NCBI RefSeq assembly: GCF_039794105.1
Contig: NZ_JBDIWA010000012.1
Location: forward strand, 1 to 64,000
Source: Kuenenia sp039794105
Lineage (GTDB): Bacteria; Planctomycetota; Brocadiia; Brocadiales; Brocadiaceae
Length of the DNA stretch: 64,000 nt
Direction of reading: 5' to 3'
A program made the translations under genes and the position numbers. Below the pieces are notes generated by a model. That model was not told the DNA's origin, did no database searches, and saw nothing but the letters and a program-made list of their open reading frames with translations. Shown in pieces: positions 8,097 to 15,441 of this stretch; positions within the stretch are counted from its first letter, which is position 1, and each line of letters starts with the position of its first letter.

Positions 8097-9071
8097 TTAA
8101 TAACGTATTATTTTATCTATCGCGTTTACCACATCTTTTGTTTGCGGGATAAATGCTTCTTCCATTAAAGGGCTGTAGGGTACCGGGGTATCCGGGGCAG
8201 CAATGCGAATGACCGGGGCATCCAAATCATCAAAACAATATTCGGAAATCAATGCAGATACTTCGGCGCCAACGCCGCCCGTCTTTGTCTGTTCATGCAG
8301 AATAATCACCTTGTTTGTCTTCTTAACGGACTCGTAAATTGTTTTTTTATCCAGTGGCAGGAGTGTTCTCAAATCGATAATTTCAACAGAAACACTGTTC
8401 GCCTTCACTTCGTTTGCCGCTTCAATAGCCGTATGCACCATGGCTCCATACGTAATAACCGATACATCCGTGCCTTCCTGAACCACCTTTGCCATGCCGA
8501 TCGGCACGATGTAATCGTCTTCCGGAACCGTATCTTTTATCCGCCGGTAAAGGTACTTATGCTCGCAATAGAGCACGGGGTCATTGTCACGGATGGCAGC
8601 CTTCAATAAACCCTTTGCGTCGTACACACTCGATGGCGCCACAATTTTTAATCCAGGTACATTAAAAAAATATCCCTCAATACTCTGTGAGTGAAATGCC
8701 CCGCCATGTATATTGCCGCCATAAGGCGCACGAACAACCATAGGCACGGCGGAACCCATGCGATAATGGAATTTTGCCGCCACGTTTATCAACTGGTCAA
8801 AAGCGCAGGAAATAAAATCAGCAAACTGCATTTCAACAATCGGCCGCATCCCGACAAGGGCTGCGCCAATTGCGGCTCCGGTAAACCCTGATTCCGATAA
8901 AGGGGTATCCAGCGCCCGCCACTCTCCGTATTTCTCATAAAACCCTTCCGTAGCCCGAAACGCCCCGCCATATACCCCTACGTCTTCACCCAATACAAAC
9001 ACGCCCGGATCGCGGGACATCTCTTCATCCATGGCTTCCCTTATTGCTTCAAGATAGGTAATTTGCCCCAT
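8097..9071 (-). CDS. pdhB: Pyruvate dehydrogenase E1 component, beta subunit
   Basis: Beta subunit of the thiamine-diphosphate-dependent E1. The whole 324-residue sequence is family-like: TYLEAIREAMDEEM at the N-terminus, LGEDVGVYGGAF, DTPLSESGFTGAAIG (with the conserved Glu that activates thiamine), PMVVRAPYGG and a C-terminal transketolase domain with GAMVHTA and HEQTKTGG. AAGGAGG stands five bases before the ATG. It is separated from pdhA by a repressor-like gene on the same strand, an unusual arrangement, and is followed closely by pdhC. Confidence 0.95.
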   Translation of the reverse strand: MGQITYLEAIREAMDEEMSRDPGVFVLGEDVGVYGGAFRATEGFYEKYGEWRALDTPLSESGFTGAAIGAALVGMRPIVEMQFADFISCAFDQLINVAAKFHYRMGSAVPMVVRAPYGGNIHGGAFHSQSIEGYFFNVPGLKIVAPSSVYDAKGLLKAAIRDNDPVLYCEHKYLYRRIKDTVPEDDYIVPIGMAKVVQEGTDVSVITYGAMVHTAIEAANEVKANSVSVEIIDLRTLLPLDKKTIYESVKKTNKVIILHEQTKTGGVGAEVSALISEYCFDDLDAPVIRIAAPDTPVPYSPLMEEAFIPQTKDVVNAIDKIIRY

Positions 9072-9155
9072 CCATGCCTCCTTTTTGACTTTTACATAGT
9101 ATTTTATATTTGTGTTAGATACACTGATTCATTTTCTTTCCCTGCAAGCTACTCG

Positions 9156-9797
9156 TCATAACCGTTTGCCTGACCACACAACCCTGCCGACAATCACAAT
9201 ATCACCATTCTCTATCTGAGCCGTTTTTGCTTCAATGGGTTTATAAGCAGCATTGTCGCACAACAGACGAAGACTACCGCCGGGAAGGCGCTGCACCCGT
9301 TTAATGAACGCTGCCGCACCTTCGGTACGCAAAAGATACAATCCATCCCGGTCCAGCACATTATTTTTTTTGTCAACGATGACAACATCGCCGTTTTTTA
9401 ACATAGGTTCCATGGAATCATCTTTTACATAAAATAAATAAAGATTCGCTTTATTAGCGCCGAATTCAGACATTAACCAATCGTTTTTAAACGCCATAAA
9501 TCCCGCTGTATGTTCCGGTTCTTTTGCCTTTTCCTCCGAAAATATTTTGGCGTTATATATAGGGATACTCACATAATCACTCGTTTTTTCCTGCTCTCCT
9601 TTAATAAGCCAGTCAATGGATACCTGGTGTAAGAGGCAAAAACGGACGAGCAATTCGGAGGGAATTTCATTTTGTCTTTTGAAGGAAAGAAATGCCTGTG
9701 CTGTTATTTCAAGGCTTCTTGCCAAATCATCTTCCGATTTGGTATTCAGCACTTCCTTAAGCCGCTCTGTAACCTCTGAAAATTTTATATTGTACAT
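9156..9797 (-). CDS. CI-like repressor with S24 peptidase domain
   Basis: A 213-residue transcription factor. Residues 1-70 match the phage CI repressor N-terminal helix-turn-helix family (VTERLKEVLNTKSEDDLARS, then AFLSFKRQNEIPSELL and VSIDWLIKGE). Residues 110-213 form a LexA/CI-type S24 domain with the nucleophile serine in DDSMEPMLKNGD and the general-base lysine in AAFIKRV. A TAGFMAF segment at the linker could be the Ala-Gly self-cleavage site. Proteins of this type regulate prophage or stress genes, but here it sits between pdhA and pdhB with no phage genes nearby, so it may have been recruited to control pyruvate dehydrogenase. That role is inference. Confidence 0.88.
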   Translation of the reverse strand: MYNIKFSEVTERLKEVLNTKSEDDLARSLEITAQAFLSFKRQNEIPSELLVRFCLLHQVSIDWLIKGEQEKTSDYVSIPIYNAKIFSEEKAKEPEHTAGFMAFKNDWLMSEFGANKANLYLFYVKDDSMEPMLKNGDVVIVDKKNNVLDRDGLYLLRTEGAAAFIKRVQRLPGGSLRLLCDNAAYKPIEAKTAQIENGDIVIVGRVVWSGKRL

Positions 9798-9826
9798 TTT
9801 TCAGTTTCCAAAAATTTAATACAGCA

Positions 9827-9901
9827 TCCTAAGCTGGCATAGCCAGAACTAAAAAAAGCACGAAATACGAAAGGGGAACCACAGATTACACAGATTAAAA
9901 A
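9827..9901. repeat. Composite dispersed repeat (CTAAGCTGGCATAGCCAG plus TTCG heptads)
   Basis: The spacer between the repressor gene and pdhA holds the palindromic block CTAAGCTGGCATAGCCAG, then a short GCACGAAATACGAAA stretch and GGGGAACCACAGATTACACAG. The same three parts, in varying order and number, recur near 12640, 38674, 41730 and 50520-50760. The block is widely dispersed in this window and never interrupts a gene. Confidence 0.75.
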
Positions 9902-9912
9902 CTTGACTATTC

Positions 9913-10890
9913 CTATCTTGTTTCTACCGGCGTAGCATAAACACCTTTCAGGCCGTCTGCGGGGTCGGGATACGGGCTCTCTTCTGCAAATGCCTCCGCT
10001 TCATCTATTTCCTTTTTTACCCTGGCGTCAATGCCGTCAAGTTCTTCTTTACCTGCGATATTCTTTTCCGTCAAATACCTTTCCATATTTGCGATAGGGT
10101 CCTTCTTCTTCCACTCTTCCAGCAATTCCCCTGGTACATATTTGGCGCTATCATGTTCCGAATGACCATGCATACGCATGGTTTTACACTCTATAAACGT
10201 AGGACCTCCGCCATTCCTCGCAACTTCATATGCCTCCTTTGCAGCCATGTAGACCTCAACAACATTGTTACCATCCACAATTTTGCCGGGCATGCCGTAT
10301 GCAGCAGCACGTTCCGCGACGTCTTTGATATTCATTTGAAGCCTCAGCGGCGTCGAATATGCGTACTGATTGTTATTGCAGAAGAAAACAATGGGCAATT
10401 TTCTTACCGAAGCAAAGTTCATACCCTCGTGAAAATCACCGCGGCTTGTGCCCCCATCACCGGTACACGCAGCCACAACCTTCTTCTCTCCGCGTATTTT
10501 AAAGGCAAGGGCTACACCGGTGCCTACGGGATAATTGTCCGCCAAATGGCTTGGGAACCCGACAACGCCATACTTCATATCACCTATATGCACATTGCCT
10601 TCTTTTCCACCGGTAACACCGGTCTTTTTCCCGAAATACTGCGCAATAATGCGTTTCGCAGAAATACCCCGTATCAGGAATACTCCCATGTCCCTGAAAT
10701 AAGGGGCGGCAATATCATCCTTTTCAAGCGCATATCCGTATCCTACAGAAACCGCCTCTGTGCCGTTGCTCGTCCATGCCCCTCCCATAATTTTCCCCTG
10801 ATGGTAGAGAGAGGTTACACGATCCTCCAGCCTCCTCGTTAATTTAAGGTAATAGTACATCTGCAATAGATCGTCTTTTTTTATTTCCAT
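9913..10890 (-). CDS. pdhA: Pyruvate dehydrogenase E1 component, alpha subunit
   Basis: Alpha subunit of the E1 enzyme that decarboxylates pyruvate with thiamine diphosphate. The 325-residue sequence shows the family pattern: YYYLKLTRRLEDRV at the N-terminus, the GKEGNVHIGD loop, and the thiamine-binding motif beginning GDGGTSRGDFHEG and ending NNNQYAYST. The C-terminal part has MRMHGHSEHD, the phosphorylation-loop region of the family. GAGG precedes the ATG. It is the first gene of the minus-strand group that runs through the repressor, pdhB, pdhC and lipB. No E3 (dihydrolipoamide dehydrogenase) gene is in the window. Confidence 0.95.
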   Translation of the reverse strand: MEIKKDDLLQMYYYLKLTRRLEDRVTSLYHQGKIMGGAWTSNGTEAVSVGYGYALEKDDIAAPYFRDMGVFLIRGISAKRIIAQYFGKKTGVTGGKEGNVHIGDMKYGVVGFPSHLADNYPVGTGVALAFKIRGEKKVVAACTGDGGTSRGDFHEGMNFASVRKLPIVFFCNNNQYAYSTPLRLQMNIKDVAERAAAYGMPGKIVDGNNVVEVYMAAKEAYEVARNGGGPTFIECKTMRMHGHSEHDSAKYVPGELLEEWKKKDPIANMERYLTEKNIAGKEELDGIDARVKKEIDEAEAFAEESPYPDPADGLKGVYATPVETR

Positions 10891-10931
10891 ATATGCCTCT
10901 GCTTTATATGATAAAAATGGTAAAGTTAGCT

Positions 10932-11021
10932 CAGTCTACAGTCTCCAGTCGGCAGTCCACAATCCACAATCTGCAATTTGCCGATTGTAGACTGCCGACT
11001 GCCGACTGTAGATTGCCGATT
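10932..11021. repeat. Heptad array, CARTCNN family, with inverted arm
   Basis: Seven consecutive 7-mers (CAGTCTA, CAGTCTC, CAGTCGG, CAGTCCA, CAATCCA, CAATCTG, CAATTTG) are followed by about six 7-mers of the opposite strand (CCGATTG, TAGACTG, CCGACTG twice, TAGATTG, CCGATTT). The two halves can pair into a long hairpin. It lies between the half-ferritin gene and pdhA. Eight further loci in this window use the same family. Confidence 0.9.
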
Positions 11022-11052
11022 TCTAAGGTATAATAAAAAAAACCCTGGCCCC

Positions 11053-11298
11053 TTATATACCGCCGGTAATTGCTCTGTCTATTTCCTTCTGCGCCTTCAG
11101 TTCCGCCACATGATGTTGTAGTTCTTCAATATGTGATTTCTCCCATTCTGCAAGTTCAAGCAGCAATTTTTTTGTCGCAGGTTTTGTTGCTTTTAATGAA
11201 GCGTTATAATAATATTCATATGATTCCTCTTCTCTTTTTATCGCCTCAGTCAGGATATTCATAATCAATCCCACTTCCAATGGTTGTTTGCTCTCCAC
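11053..11298 (-). CDS. Half-ferritin / rubrerythrin-like protein
   Basis: An 81-residue helical protein. One helix has EAIKREEESYEYYYNAS and the second LLLELAEWEKSHIEELQHHV; together they carry the Glu and ExxH residues of one ferritin-like metal half-site, as in the first half of rubrerythrin or in encapsulated-ferritin-type small proteins that dimerise to make a di-iron site. The start is GTG at 11298, with AAAGGAG at seven bases spacing; a later in-frame ATG has no RBS. It lacks the second helical hairpin and the rubredoxin domain. The likely role is iron binding or peroxide defence, by family only. It lies upstream of pdhA on the same strand, across a heptad array. Confidence 0.75.
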   Translation of the reverse strand: MESKQPLEVGLIMNILTEAIKREEESYEYYYNASLKATKPATKKLLLELAEWEKSHIEELQHHVAELKAQKEIDRAITGGI

Positions 11299-11401
11299 AA
11301 ATTACTCCTTTCTGTTTTAATGAAATTGGTCATTGGTCAACCTCCGACTGTCGACGGTAGATTACCGGTGGAGGAAGAGACAATTATAAGCTTGTGACAA
11401 T

Positions 11402-11463
11402 TTTTTAATCTGTGCAATCTGTGAAATCTGTGGTTCCTCTTTCGTATTTCGCGTTTCGCGATT
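11402..11463. repeat. Composite dispersed repeat with AATCTGTG and TTCG heptads
   Basis: The spacer holds AATCTGTGCAATCTGTGAAA and GGTTCC, followed by TTCGTAT-TTCGCGT-TTCGCGA, three heptads with an invariant TTCG. The same AATCTGTG text occurs near 9880, 17280, 21405, 41730, 53828 and 58930. It lies just beyond the stop of the MidA-type gene. Confidence 0.75.
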
Positions 11464-11471
11464 GAAGCGCA

Positions 11472-12605
11472 TTATGTTCCGGGTTTTAACGCACTTAAAG
11501 GTTTCAGGCTGGACAAGCATGGATTTTTCACATTCCTGTGCTGAATCAGCGCCTTAAAAACCTCTCCCATGCCTTCAGGCAGAAAGAGGTTTTTTACTTT
11601 CAAAACAGTTTCAAGATCGTTCCTCATGTTATTTAACTTCTCCAGTATACCCAAAGCAATTAAATAATGAGATTGCTTGACCAATCCTGTCGCATCTAGC
11701 CCCACCCCCTTCCCAACGTCCATCAGGAAAGAAAAGTCAACAGAAGCGGTAATATCCTGTTCTCCCACTCGTTCATAATAATCCTGGTTAACATTGTGCC
11801 GGTAATAGCACCTCAATGTGCCTCCCGTTGTGTTGTCCCGATATAGCCGCTGCGCGGTGTCTCCATAATCAATCGTTAGCACAAAACCGCAGTTTAATTT
11901 CTGCGCAACGTGATTCAGATAATCACGGGCGGCCAGGTTTATTTCAAGCGCCCTGCCCTCTCTTAATGGCACTTCAGCATTGATGCAATAGTCTTTTAAT
12001 GCGTGATTACAGACATCACCAACAATTTCATAAAAATCGTCACCATTGTACCCAACATATATCTCTTTTACTTCACCTTCTTTTACTAATAACCGGTGTA
12101 CAGGCAACGCATCGATAAATTCGTTTGACAAAAAACAGCCCTGAACAGCGTCAAATGAAAACCCATCCTCTCCGTATGAGTGCCACGAAAGTTTTTCGTC
12201 AAAAACAGGGTCTCCGCAAAAAAGTTCCTGCTGTTTTTCCCGAAGATAGGGATTCGATTCAACAATAAAGTACTGTATGTTTTTGTAAAACCCGGGATAC
12301 TCATTTTTTATATAATGCATAATATCAAAACATAACCAACCGGCATTCGCTCCCATTTCCACAACAGTAAATGGAGCACACCCCAATATCCTCCACATCT
12401 CTTCCAACTGGACTGCGACAAGTTCTCCAAACATCCGGTGAACAGCGGGACTTGTATAAAAATCCCCTGATTTACCAATTGACACGGCATTCGAGTTGTA
12501 ATAACCGTATTCAGGGCAATACAATGCCATCTGCATAAATTCGGCAAAGGGAATGTTCCCCTTATTTTTAATACGTTCGATGATTAAGTCCCTGAGGATA
12601 GTCAT
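11472..12605 (-). CDS. MidA/NDUFAF7-type SAM-dependent methyltransferase
   Basis: A 377-residue member of the COG1565 (DUF185) family. The N-terminal part IPFAEFMQMALYCPEYGYY and GDFYTSPAVHRMFGELVA is diagnostic, followed by the SAM-binding motif VVEMGANAGWLCFDI. SNEFIDALPVHRLL is another conserved block. The mitochondrial relative NDUFAF7 (MidA) methylates an arginine of a complex I subunit; the bacterial role is less clear but may be similar. It stands alone between repeat-filled spacers, and no clear RBS precedes its ATG. Confidence 0.88.
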   Translation of the reverse strand: MTILRDLIIERIKNKGNIPFAEFMQMALYCPEYGYYNSNAVSIGKSGDFYTSPAVHRMFGELVAVQLEEMWRILGCAPFTVVEMGANAGWLCFDIMHYIKNEYPGFYKNIQYFIVESNPYLREKQQELFCGDPVFDEKLSWHSYGEDGFSFDAVQGCFLSNEFIDALPVHRLLVKEGEVKEIYVGYNGDDFYEIVGDVCNHALKDYCINAEVPLREGRALEINLAARDYLNHVAQKLNCGFVLTIDYGDTAQRLYRDNTTGGTLRCYYRHNVNQDYYERVGEQDITASVDFSFLMDVGKGVGLDATGLVKQSHYLIALGILEKLNNMRNDLETVLKVKNLFLPEGMGEVFKALIQHRNVKNPCLSSLKPLSALKPGT

Positions 12606-12636
12606 TAAGTCAGTCAGTATATAGCTAAAAGCATCT

Positions 12637-12845
12637 ATTTCCCTAAGCTGGCATAGCCAGAATCAAACAAGCGAGATATAAAAAATACGAAATGCGAAAC
12701 AAATCCAAGACATACAACAATATGAAGCACGAAATCCGAAAGATGCATTTGTTTAGAATTTCAAATCATTTTGTCATTAGAATTTGCTTCGGATTTCGAA
12801 TTTCGAGTTTCGGATTTCACAATTAGATATTTTGCCAAAAAGTGC
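12637..12845. repeat. Composite dispersed repeat with TTCG/CGAA heptad runs
   Basis: Contains CTAAGCTGGCATAGCCAG near 12640, CGAAATGCGAAAC and CACGAAATCCGAAAG on one side, and the inverse run TTCGGAT-TTCGAAT-TTCGAGT-TTCGGAT at 12788-12815. These are 7-mers with an invariant TTCG and three variable bases; the two sides are mutually complementary. The element ends with AATTAGATATTTTGCCAAAA, also found at 21483-21510. It fills most of the spacer between the MidA-type gene and the SDR gene. Confidence 0.8.
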
Positions 12846-12881
12846 AAAGAAATTACTGCTAAGCACCAAAACGTCCTATAA

Positions 12882-13781
12882 TCAAATACGATGCGCCAAC
12901 TCCCGAATGTATCGCTTTACCCCTTCAATGCCGGAATAAGAAACTCCCAGTTCCTTTGATTGCGTACTGTCGATCGTATGAATAGATTTTTTTGTCGTGC
13001 CACTGATAATTGACCGTGAACCGCAAATTTCCCTGGCAATTTGGGCAACGTTCATATAGTCAATATACATGTCCATCAGATTATATATCTTTCCCGAGGC
13101 ATCTTTATTGCCAGCCGCCAATTCAATTGCACGGACAACATCTTCAACGTAAACTATTTTTCCCCCGCCGGACACTTCCACATCGCGGCCATGCTTAATA
13201 TCTTTTACAATATTATACCAGGCGGAATGTGCAAGGTGCGGCGCAATCCCATAAATGCCTACAGGCCTGAATATTGTTATGTCAAAATATTTTGAAAGAA
13301 AATAAGAATGGCAAAATGCCTCCACAGACGCCTTGTAGGCCCCATAATTAGACTCCGGCAGCAAAGGGTGCAATTCATCAAGACGGATATAGGGATAAAT
13401 AAATCCATAAACAGCACAGGAGCTGATAAAGATACATTGTTTCACCCCCTCGCATTTCGCAGCGTCAAGCAGCTCTATGCTCCCCAAAAGGTTCGTTTCC
13501 ACAAATCGTTTTATATCCTTATTGCCCGCTTCATGAAATGACGCCCCATTTCTTTCGTACGCCATATGAACAACAATATCCGCACCGTACACAAATTTCT
13601 TCAACGTTTCTTTATCGTCTAAATTCCCCTGCACATATGTAATGTTTTTTTGAAAATCCTGAAGATGCAACAGATTCGTTGTATTTCGAACAAGCGCCAG
13701 GATTTGTATACCCTTCTCAAAAAACCGCTTTGCAAGATAATACCCCAAAAACCCCGTTAAACCCGTTACCGCTATTTTCAT
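12882..13781 (-). CDS. NAD(P)-dependent sugar epimerase/dehydratase (extended SDR)
   Basis: A 299-residue extended short-chain dehydrogenase. The nucleotide-binding motif GLTGFLG lies at the very N-terminus (MKIAVTGLTGFLGYYLA), DIVVHMAYERNG follows, and the active-site pair is in YGAYKASVEAF (YxxxK). The ATG at 13781 is chosen over one 18 codons upstream because AAAGGGG stands at good spacing and the Rossmann fold then begins at residue 2. Family members act on nucleotide sugars or on dihydroflavonol-like and sterol substrates; the specific substrate cannot be read from the sequence. Confidence 0.85.
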   Translation of the reverse strand: MKIAVTGLTGFLGYYLAKRFFEKGIQILALVRNTTNLLHLQDFQKNITYVQGNLDDKETLKKFVYGADIVVHMAYERNGASFHEAGNKDIKRFVETNLLGSIELLDAAKCEGVKQCIFISSCAVYGFIYPYIRLDELHPLLPESNYGAYKASVEAFCHSYFLSKYFDITIFRPVGIYGIAPHLAHSAWYNIVKDIKHGRDVEVSGGGKIVYVEDVVRAIELAAGNKDASGKIYNLMDMYIDYMNVAQIAREICGSRSIISGTTKKSIHTIDSTQSKELGVSYSGIEGVKRYIRELAHRI

Positions 13782-13917
13782 ATTTATGCCCCTTTTATCG
13801 TTTGACTTTATAGAGCAAAACGCCGCCATCGCCACTATTACACTTCCTGACTATCAGATACCATTCCCCTTTATTATATTCGATATGAATTTCATGCCAA
13901 TATAAAAATACTTAGGG

Positions 13918-13972
13918 TTTAAGGTTCTGGGTTCTGGGTTCTGGGTTTAACCATTTAACCATTTAACCTTGT
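13918..13972. repeat. Heptad repeat GGTTCTG with TTAACCA-type repeat
   Basis: Three GGTTCTG units in a row are preceded by GGGTTTAA and followed by an 8-base-period AACCATTT run. It is a short tandem repeat in the spacer between the SDR gene and the TDT channel gene, with the seven-base period seen elsewhere but a different unit sequence. Confidence 0.75.
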
Positions 13973-14069
13973 TCACGGTTTAGGGTTGATAGCTCACGTA
14001 TAAAAGCCGTTAAACAGTGAACCGGAAACATCACGTAAATTCTTAGAAGAATGGGGAATACGGCACGGT

Positions 14070-14141
14070 CTGCAATCGGCAATTTACAGTCGGCAAATTG
14101 TGTATTGCAGATTGCAGATTGCAGATTGAGGATTAAGGATT
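14070..14141. repeat. Heptad array, CARTCNN family, overlapping a gene end
   Basis: Units CAATCGG, CAATTTA, CAGTCGG, CAAATTG are followed by inverted units ATTGCAG repeated, then ATTGAGG, ATTAAGG and ATTGTGA. The ATTAAGG heptad supplies the TAA stop codon (14133-14135) of the TDT channel gene, and the next units encode its last residues. So the array has grown into, or captured, the gene end. Confidence 0.85.
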
Positions 14142-15440
14142 GTGAACTGGAGGTTGAATAGGTGGTTGTCCTTTTGTGTCAATAGCAGCATCCGCCAGGC
14201 GAATATACCACTTTTTCGAAAACAGGTCGTAGGAAATCAGGCAGGAAAGGTTATTGTTGACAATTGCATAATATTGTTTTTTAACCTTGCCCTGAATATT
14301 CTTGTCCATCCATTCACTTACAATGCCGGTTACATAGAAGATCTTTCCCCGTAAGGTGAAGCGATAGGGGACAACACAACTGATTGTCAGGTCGTTTACC
14401 GGCGTCCATACCGAGGAGAATGCCAAATGTGTTATGGTAGAGACAAGCGCATAACCATACACAAGAAGAACGGCAATGTGAAGAAAGTGTGAAAATACTA
14501 CTATGTATTGTCCGGCAAAAATGCCCGTTAATTGTTTGGTTCCAGCAGCATATAAGGCAAGCGACAGCGCTATCTCCCAATATCCCACAGTAAACACAAA
14601 ACGGTCATCATCATACGCCTGTTTTTTCAGCGCCATAATACTCAATAATGGCAGCCACCATAGCCCCACAGACCAAAAAAACAATGAAAACCCTTTTAGA
14701 AAAGGCAAAAGATCAAGAAATGGCCCCCCTGTGGCTGATATATGCTGAAATAATGCAACACCGGTAAGCGCCGTAAGCGCAGCGGCTCCGGCATGCATCC
14801 AATAGGGTGAGAGTTCTGAATTATTGGGGAATGAATAAAAAATGAGCCTAAGTACAATTAACGTCATAAACAAAAGGTATAAAAACGCCCCTATCGACCA
14901 CAAACCAAAGGAAATCAGGTGGATAAGAAAGAGGTGGCTTGTTGCCTGTTTGGCGGCAATGATACTCATCAATGCGGTTGCCTGAGTACCTATGCAAATA
15001 AAAAACCATCCGCCGTGTAATACTTCTTCCAGTTTCCTATCTTCAGATTTGCGGGACAAAAACAAAAAGCTGAAAGATAAAAGGGTAATAATTACCCAAA
15101 GGACAAGAGAAACATACCAGAATATCCAGGAAACGGTATGATTGCTCCATAGTTTAGAACAAAAAACACCTGCAAGGCCAATAACCCCCACCACTGAAAA
15201 GAGATAGTTGGTTTTTTCCGGGCTATGAATGTCATGTAAAAATTCGCTGTAAAAAAATACGGCCTTTATGGTGATAAAGACCGCCACTGAAAAAAATGCT
15301 GCAATTCCGGCGATAAAAAGATAGGGAGCAGCTTCATTATACCCGTAGGATGACGATATGAGCGCCATCATCATTGTCGCCATAGCGGGAATAAACCAGC
15401 GAGTATTGGTTGAATAAGTTGCAATCGTTACTATGTTCAT
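14133..15440 (-). CDS. TDT/SLAC1-family anion channel with soluble C-terminal domain
   Basis: A 435-residue inner-membrane protein with about ten hydrophobic helices in residues 15-350, of the TDT family (TehA, SLAC1), which conduct small anions. The YWMHAGAAALTALTG segment is typical of TehA-like members. After the last helix there is a soluble domain of about 75 residues (VVPYRFTLRGKIFYVTGIVSEW to DLFSKKWYIRLADA) resembling DUF6504-type beta domains, not usual in TehA. The ATG is one base after the narK stop codon, so translation is probably coupled. With NarK it likely forms a nitrate/nitrite transport pair, but substrate is inferred. The last codons lie in a heptad array. Confidence 0.8.
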   Translation of the reverse strand: MNIVTIATYSTNTRWFIPAMATMMMALISSSYGYNEAAPYLFIAGIAAFFSVAVFITIKAVFFYSEFLHDIHSPEKTNYLFSVVGVIGLAGVFCSKLWSNHTVSWIFWYVSLVLWVIITLLSFSFLFLSRKSEDRKLEEVLHGGWFFICIGTQATALMSIIAAKQATSHLFLIHLISFGLWSIGAFLYLLFMTLIVLRLIFYSFPNNSELSPYWMHAGAAALTALTGVALFQHISATGGPFLDLLPFLKGFSLFFWSVGLWWLPLLSIMALKKQAYDDDRFVFTVGYWEIALSLALYAAGTKQLTGIFAGQYIVVFSHFLHIAVLLVYGYALVSTITHLAFSSVWTPVNDLTISCVVPYRFTLRGKIFYVTGIVSEWMDKNIQGKVKKQYYAIVNNNLSCLISYDLFSKKWYIRLADAAIDTKGQPPIQPPVHNP

Positions 15441-15441
15441 A

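Noticed and set aside
10932..11021. CRISPR array
   Set aside because: The units are 7 bases, contiguous and without spacers; there are no cas genes.
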